This document shows, one piece after another, positions 15,071 through 16,898 of a stretch of 16,898 bases of DNA. Both the position numbers and the translations under genes were made by a program. The notes beneath the pieces were generated by a model. That model was not told the origin of the DNA. It made no database searches and saw nothing but the letters and a program-made list of their open reading frames with translations. Position 1 is the first letter of the stretch. Each line of letters begins with the position of its first letter. Source of the DNA: Bdellovibrionales bacterium (GTDB taxonomy: Bacteria; Bdellovibrionota; UBA1018); the NCBI GenBank assembly GCA_018968995.1, contig JAGWZD010000014.1, forward strand, positions 1-16,898, in the 5' to 3' direction.

Positions 15071-16030
15071 TTAGGGGCCTTCGTCTAAAAGACGATGGAT
15101 CTCTTGTTTGATCAGTCGTTCAGCAATCTGGGGAAGCATTTCCTTAGAGATTTCAGCCAGGGCAGCTTCAACTCGTTCTTGTACTAGTTTTTCGACCAGG
15201 GCTTCCATTTTCACTTCATCGACCATCATGGGGCTTCCAGTGGAAGCCTTTTCCGGCAATTCGATGTTGGTCAAAGACTTATTGAACTTTGCGTCTGGAT
15301 CCATCAGGTCTAACGGATCAGACTCCTTTGGTTCCATCGAGCTTGAGCTCATACGGGGAAGCGGCGGGAGTGAAGGTTCTGAATCAAAGCTCGGCATTTC
15401 CATTGAGGCCATAGTGGGGGCCACAGTCGATGGCGACTCCTTTTTTGCTCCTTCGGTAACGGACCACTCAAACTCATTAAATCCAGCCATTTGAAGAGTC
15501 GATTGAGTGAGTTTACGAATATCGGTCTCGTCGCCCGCCCCGGAACTCGCCGCAGAAGGGGGCTGCCCTGGAAAGGGGGGCGGAGCCGACTGAGTTTCCC
15601 AAAGGGGAGGGAAGTCTTTTGTCGATGGGGCGGGAGGGGCTGGAGCCTTTTGATTCGAGCCTTGCCCGAGGCAATCGACCAGAACCTTCCGCAAATGAGC
15701 CGGGTCAAAGGGTTTTGTTAACCGTCCGTGAAACCCGGACTTCAAAATCGCAGCTTCATCGATTTGTTCAAAGGCGCTCGACATTAAAATAAATCGGGTT
15801 GAGCTGAGTTCGGGCTTCTCGTCTGCAAAAGCTTTTACTTCAGTTGCGGATTTACCCGGCAAAGACACGTCAATGAGAACTAAATTCGGTCGAAAAAGCA
15901 GCAGTTGCTCGAGGGCCTCTACGCCATCAGAGACCGCCTGGATCTCGTAACCCTCATGAGAGAGTGCAAGACGAATCACTTTTTGGATAGTCAAGCTATC
16001 GTCTGCAACAAGAAGTTTTTTGCCGGACAT
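15071..16030 (-). CDS. Response regulator: receiver, disordered linker and C-terminal helix
   Basis: A 319-residue protein with an N-terminal receiver (about 1-121): acidic pair D10-D11 (LLVADDS), phosphoacceptor D54 (LVLIDVSLPG), S84 (ILMSS) and K106 (LTKPFD). Residues 125-265 are rich in Pro, Ser and acidic residues and look disordered, with a possible short helical island at 168-192. The last 48 residues (about 271-317) form a predicted amphipathic helical tail, VEKLVQERVEAALAEI then MLPQIAERLIKQEIHRLL. Similar tails occur on receiver proteins of Deltaproteobacteria, and the P-x-x-A-E-x-L-I-x-x-E-I pattern recalls the C-terminal oligomerisation region of PopZ. There is no DNA-binding domain, so it probably works by protein assembly or localisation. 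Only a weak GAG precedes the ATG. No kinase lies nearby. Confidence 0.88.
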   Translation of the reverse strand: MSGKKLLVADDSLTIQKVIRLALSHEGYEIQAVSDGVEALEQLLLFRPNLVLIDVSLPGKSATEVKAFADEKPELSSTRFILMSSAFEQIDEAAILKSGFHGRLTKPFDPAHLRKVLVDCLGQGSNQKAPAPPAPSTKDFPPLWETQSAPPPFPGQPPSAASSGAGDETDIRKLTQSTLQMAGFNEFEWSVTEGAKKESPSTVAPTMASMEMPSFDSEPSLPPLPRMSSSSMEPKESDPLDLMDPDAKFNKSLTNIELPEKASTGSPMMVDEVKMEALVEKLVQERVEAALAEISKEMLPQIAERLIKQEIHRLLDEGP

Positions 16031-16087
16031 TGGGCTCAGTGTGGCATCTCAATAAGGCCATGTAAAGCCTCAGCATTCTTGCTTTAG

Positions 16088-16107
16088 CCCCCTTCGGCTG
16101 AAGGGGG
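16088..16107. other. GC-rich hairpin in the receiver gene / 6S RNA intergenic region
   Basis: CCCCCTTC (16088-16095) pairs perfectly with GAAGGGGG (16100-16107) around GGCT. CCTCAG (16069-16074) and CTGAGG (16116-16121) could close an outer stem. Neither strand has a T-tract directly after it, so it is not a standard terminator. It lies in the leader of the leftward receiver gene and upstream of the 6S promoter. Role unknown. Confidence 0.5.
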
Positions 16108-16160
16108 GGTAGGGCCTGAGGAAAAATATTTGCGGAAGACCGCTTCAAATGCCGAGTTTT

Positions 16161-16169
16161 TGCTATACT
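16161..16169 (+). promoter_or_regulatory. Extended -10 promoter of 6S RNA
   Basis: TGCTATACT (16161-16169) fits the extended -10 pattern TGnTATAAT with one mismatch. Start of transcription is expected near A16175, right at the 5' edge of the 6S closing stem. No good -35 hexamer is seen at the standard distance, which is tolerable for extended -10 promoters. Confidence 0.6.
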
Positions 16170-16174
16170 AGATC

Positions 16175-16374
16175 ATGCCTCCGGGTCCGCGATTTTATCA
16201 TGTGGACCCGACAGTCAATGACCCAGGGGGCTGTCACTGTGCAGTGGTGTGCATGCCTGGCTCGTACCAGGAAGCCTAAAGCTGCTATACGGCGCCCACT
16301 TATTAGATTCTGGGTTCCATTTGACTTCGCGGACCGGAGGTTCTTTAATTTCCCCGTGGCCTTAGGCCCGTTTT
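16175..16374 (+). ncRNA. ssrS: 6S RNA
   Basis: 6S RNA mimics an open promoter and binds the housekeeping sigma factor-RNA polymerase holoenzyme, damping transcription in slow growth. The closing stem is CCTCCGGGTCCGCG (16178-16191) paired with CGCGGACCGGAGG (16328-16340), 13 pairs with one bulged G. Inside it, ATGTGGACCC pairs with GGGTTCCAT. The most conserved block is present: GCATGCC, the hairpin CCTGG-CTCGTA-CCAGG, then AAGCCTAAAGCTGC. This aligns with E. coli GCAUGCUCGG ... CCGAGAAGCC ... ACUGC. An extended -10 promoter lies just upstream. The mature RNA likely ends near 16343. A weak hairpin with TTTT at 16355-16374 may end the primary transcript. The next gene is not the folate-ligase gene (ygfA) found after ssrS in E. 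coli. Confidence 0.9.
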
Positions 16375-16398
16375 GAAGCAAGTCTGGGGGAATGAGTT

Positions 16399-16898
16399 AT
16401 GGCAAATTTTCGCGACCAATGGATAGAGGGTTCACTCGGAGCGGTGGCATCGCCAGGCGCAGGCAGCTTTGGGTCCCCATCGGCCACAGCCGACTTTTCG
16501 TGGATTCATGGGTTGGCTAAAGGCGAGCAGAATCCAGAAGCAGATCGACTACTTCAGGCGGCTTCAGGCGGCCTCGACCCTCAGCAGCGAATTGAAGAGG
16601 CCACAGTAGATTTTCTGACTCGTCTTCGCGAGCAGTTCACCGAGTATTGCAGAATCTTCAACGGGTATTCTGAGGCGGGTGCACGCTTTCAAGAAATAAA
16701 AGTATATAGCGTTGCTCAGACCGCGGCTGACTTCATGATCTATCGCAATCAAGTGAAGTTGGTAGCCTCGAATGCTGCTCATGGTGTGATTCAGATTTCT
16801 TTTTCTCAGCATCAGCGTAACGGTTTTGCAGTAGAAGGACAGTCTGTGGGGGGCTCGTCTCAGAGCGCGATGCCCACTGCTCATGAAATCTTAGCGCA
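16399..16898 (+). CDS. Unrecognised protein, 3' end outside the window
   Basis: The frame is open from the ATG at 16399 to the last base, giving 166 residues with no stop. GGGGG at 16386-16390, eight bases upstream, is a usable but not ideal ribosome-binding site. The N-terminal 30 residues are rich in Gly, Ala and Ser (LGAVASPGAGSFGSPSATA). There is no signal peptide or membrane segment. Residues 60-125 are probably helical with mixed charge (PQQRIEEATVDFLTRLREQF). About 128-137 (HGVIQISFSQ) has beta character, followed by another Gly/Ser-rich patch at 147-156. I do not recognise a family. It starts only about 25 nt after the 6S region, so it may be read by transcription passing through the 6S gene. 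Codon use looks like the neighbours. Confidence 0.75.
   Translation, partial: MANFRDQWIEGSLGAVASPGAGSFGSPSATADFSWIHGLAKGEQNPEADRLLQAASGGLDPQQRIEEATVDFLTRLREQFTEYCRIFNGYSEAGARFQEIKVYSVAQTAADFMIYRNQVKLVASNAAHGVIQISFSQHQRNGFAVEGQSVGGSSQSAMPTAHEILA

Noticed and set aside
16088..16107. Hairpin read as an intrinsic terminator
   Set aside because: The stem is strong, but no U-tract follows it on either strand, and on both strands it lies upstream of a gene rather than downstream.
16149..16376. A 75-codon plus-strand open frame, and a 72-codon minus-strand frame, across the 6S region
   Set aside because: The segment is explained by 6S RNA structure and motifs. The frames have no plausible ribosome-binding site or recognisable protein features.
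16564..16884. Minus-strand frame of 106 codons near the right end
   Set aside because: It is antisense to the better plus-strand frame that begins at 16399 with a ribosome-binding site and continues to the window edge.
1..16898. CRISPR arrays, tRNA genes, insertion sequences, prophage or defence genes
   Set aside because: I looked for direct repeats with regular spacing, cloverleaf signatures, transposase motifs and terminal inverted repeats, and found none.

Overview
The window reads as a chromosomal housekeeping and envelope region of a Gram-negative bacterium with roughly even GC content. Heptose activation for LPS, several Sec signal peptides, a periplasmic lytic transglycosylase, stand-alone RNase J, a FliA-type (sigma-28) promoter and a receiver protein with a long Pro/Ser-rich tail together suggest a Bdellovibrionota- or Deltaproteobacteria-like organism. 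This placement is inference; there is no rRNA or marker tree here. I see no insertion sequence, prophage, CRISPR array, tRNA, toxin-antitoxin pair or defence island, and no stretch looks foreign in composition.

Layout, left to right. 13-989 (+): a four-helix membrane protein and a single-domain response-regulator receiver. 1053-1922 (+): an exported PIG-L/LmbE-type deacetylase. 1919-5506 (-): an apparent four-gene operon transcribed leftward: peptide-type ABC substrate-binding protein, rsmE (16S rRNA m3U1498 methyltransferase), an RDD membrane protein, and rfaE2 (heptose-1-phosphate adenylyltransferase). 5505-9110 (+): MltD-like lytic transglycosylase, uridine kinase, RNase J, the last two overlapping by ATGA. 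9094-12136 (-): a PafA-type alkaline phosphatase and an exported M14 zinc carboxypeptidase, separated by a strong terminator. 12281-12672 (+): a small Cys/His protein with its own FliA-type promoter and intrinsic terminator. 12667-13416 (-): RNase PH. 13452-15070 (+): nadC and birA, an NAD and biotin cofactor pair. 15071-16030 (-): receiver plus disordered linker plus C-terminal helix. 16175-16374 (+): 6S RNA, followed by an unrecognised coding sequence that runs off the window.

Functional themes. RNA metabolism is well represented (RNase J, RNase PH, RsmE, 6S RNA, uridine kinase). So are envelope work and scavenging (lytic transglycosylase, exported deacetylase, carboxypeptidase, phosphatase, solute-binding protein, heptose activation). 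Genes are packed very tightly. Three convergent pairs abut or overlap at their stop codons (1919-1922, 9094-9110, 15070/15071). One divergent pair shares a CATG at its two start codons (5504-5507).

No gene-free stretch exceeds 300 bases except 16031-16398, which is filled by a hairpin, a promoter and the 6S RNA. The next longest, 12137-12334, holds the FliA-type promoter. The most interesting item is the near-consensus FliA promoter that controls a lone small putative zinc-binding protein. I found no clear multi-gene novel system.
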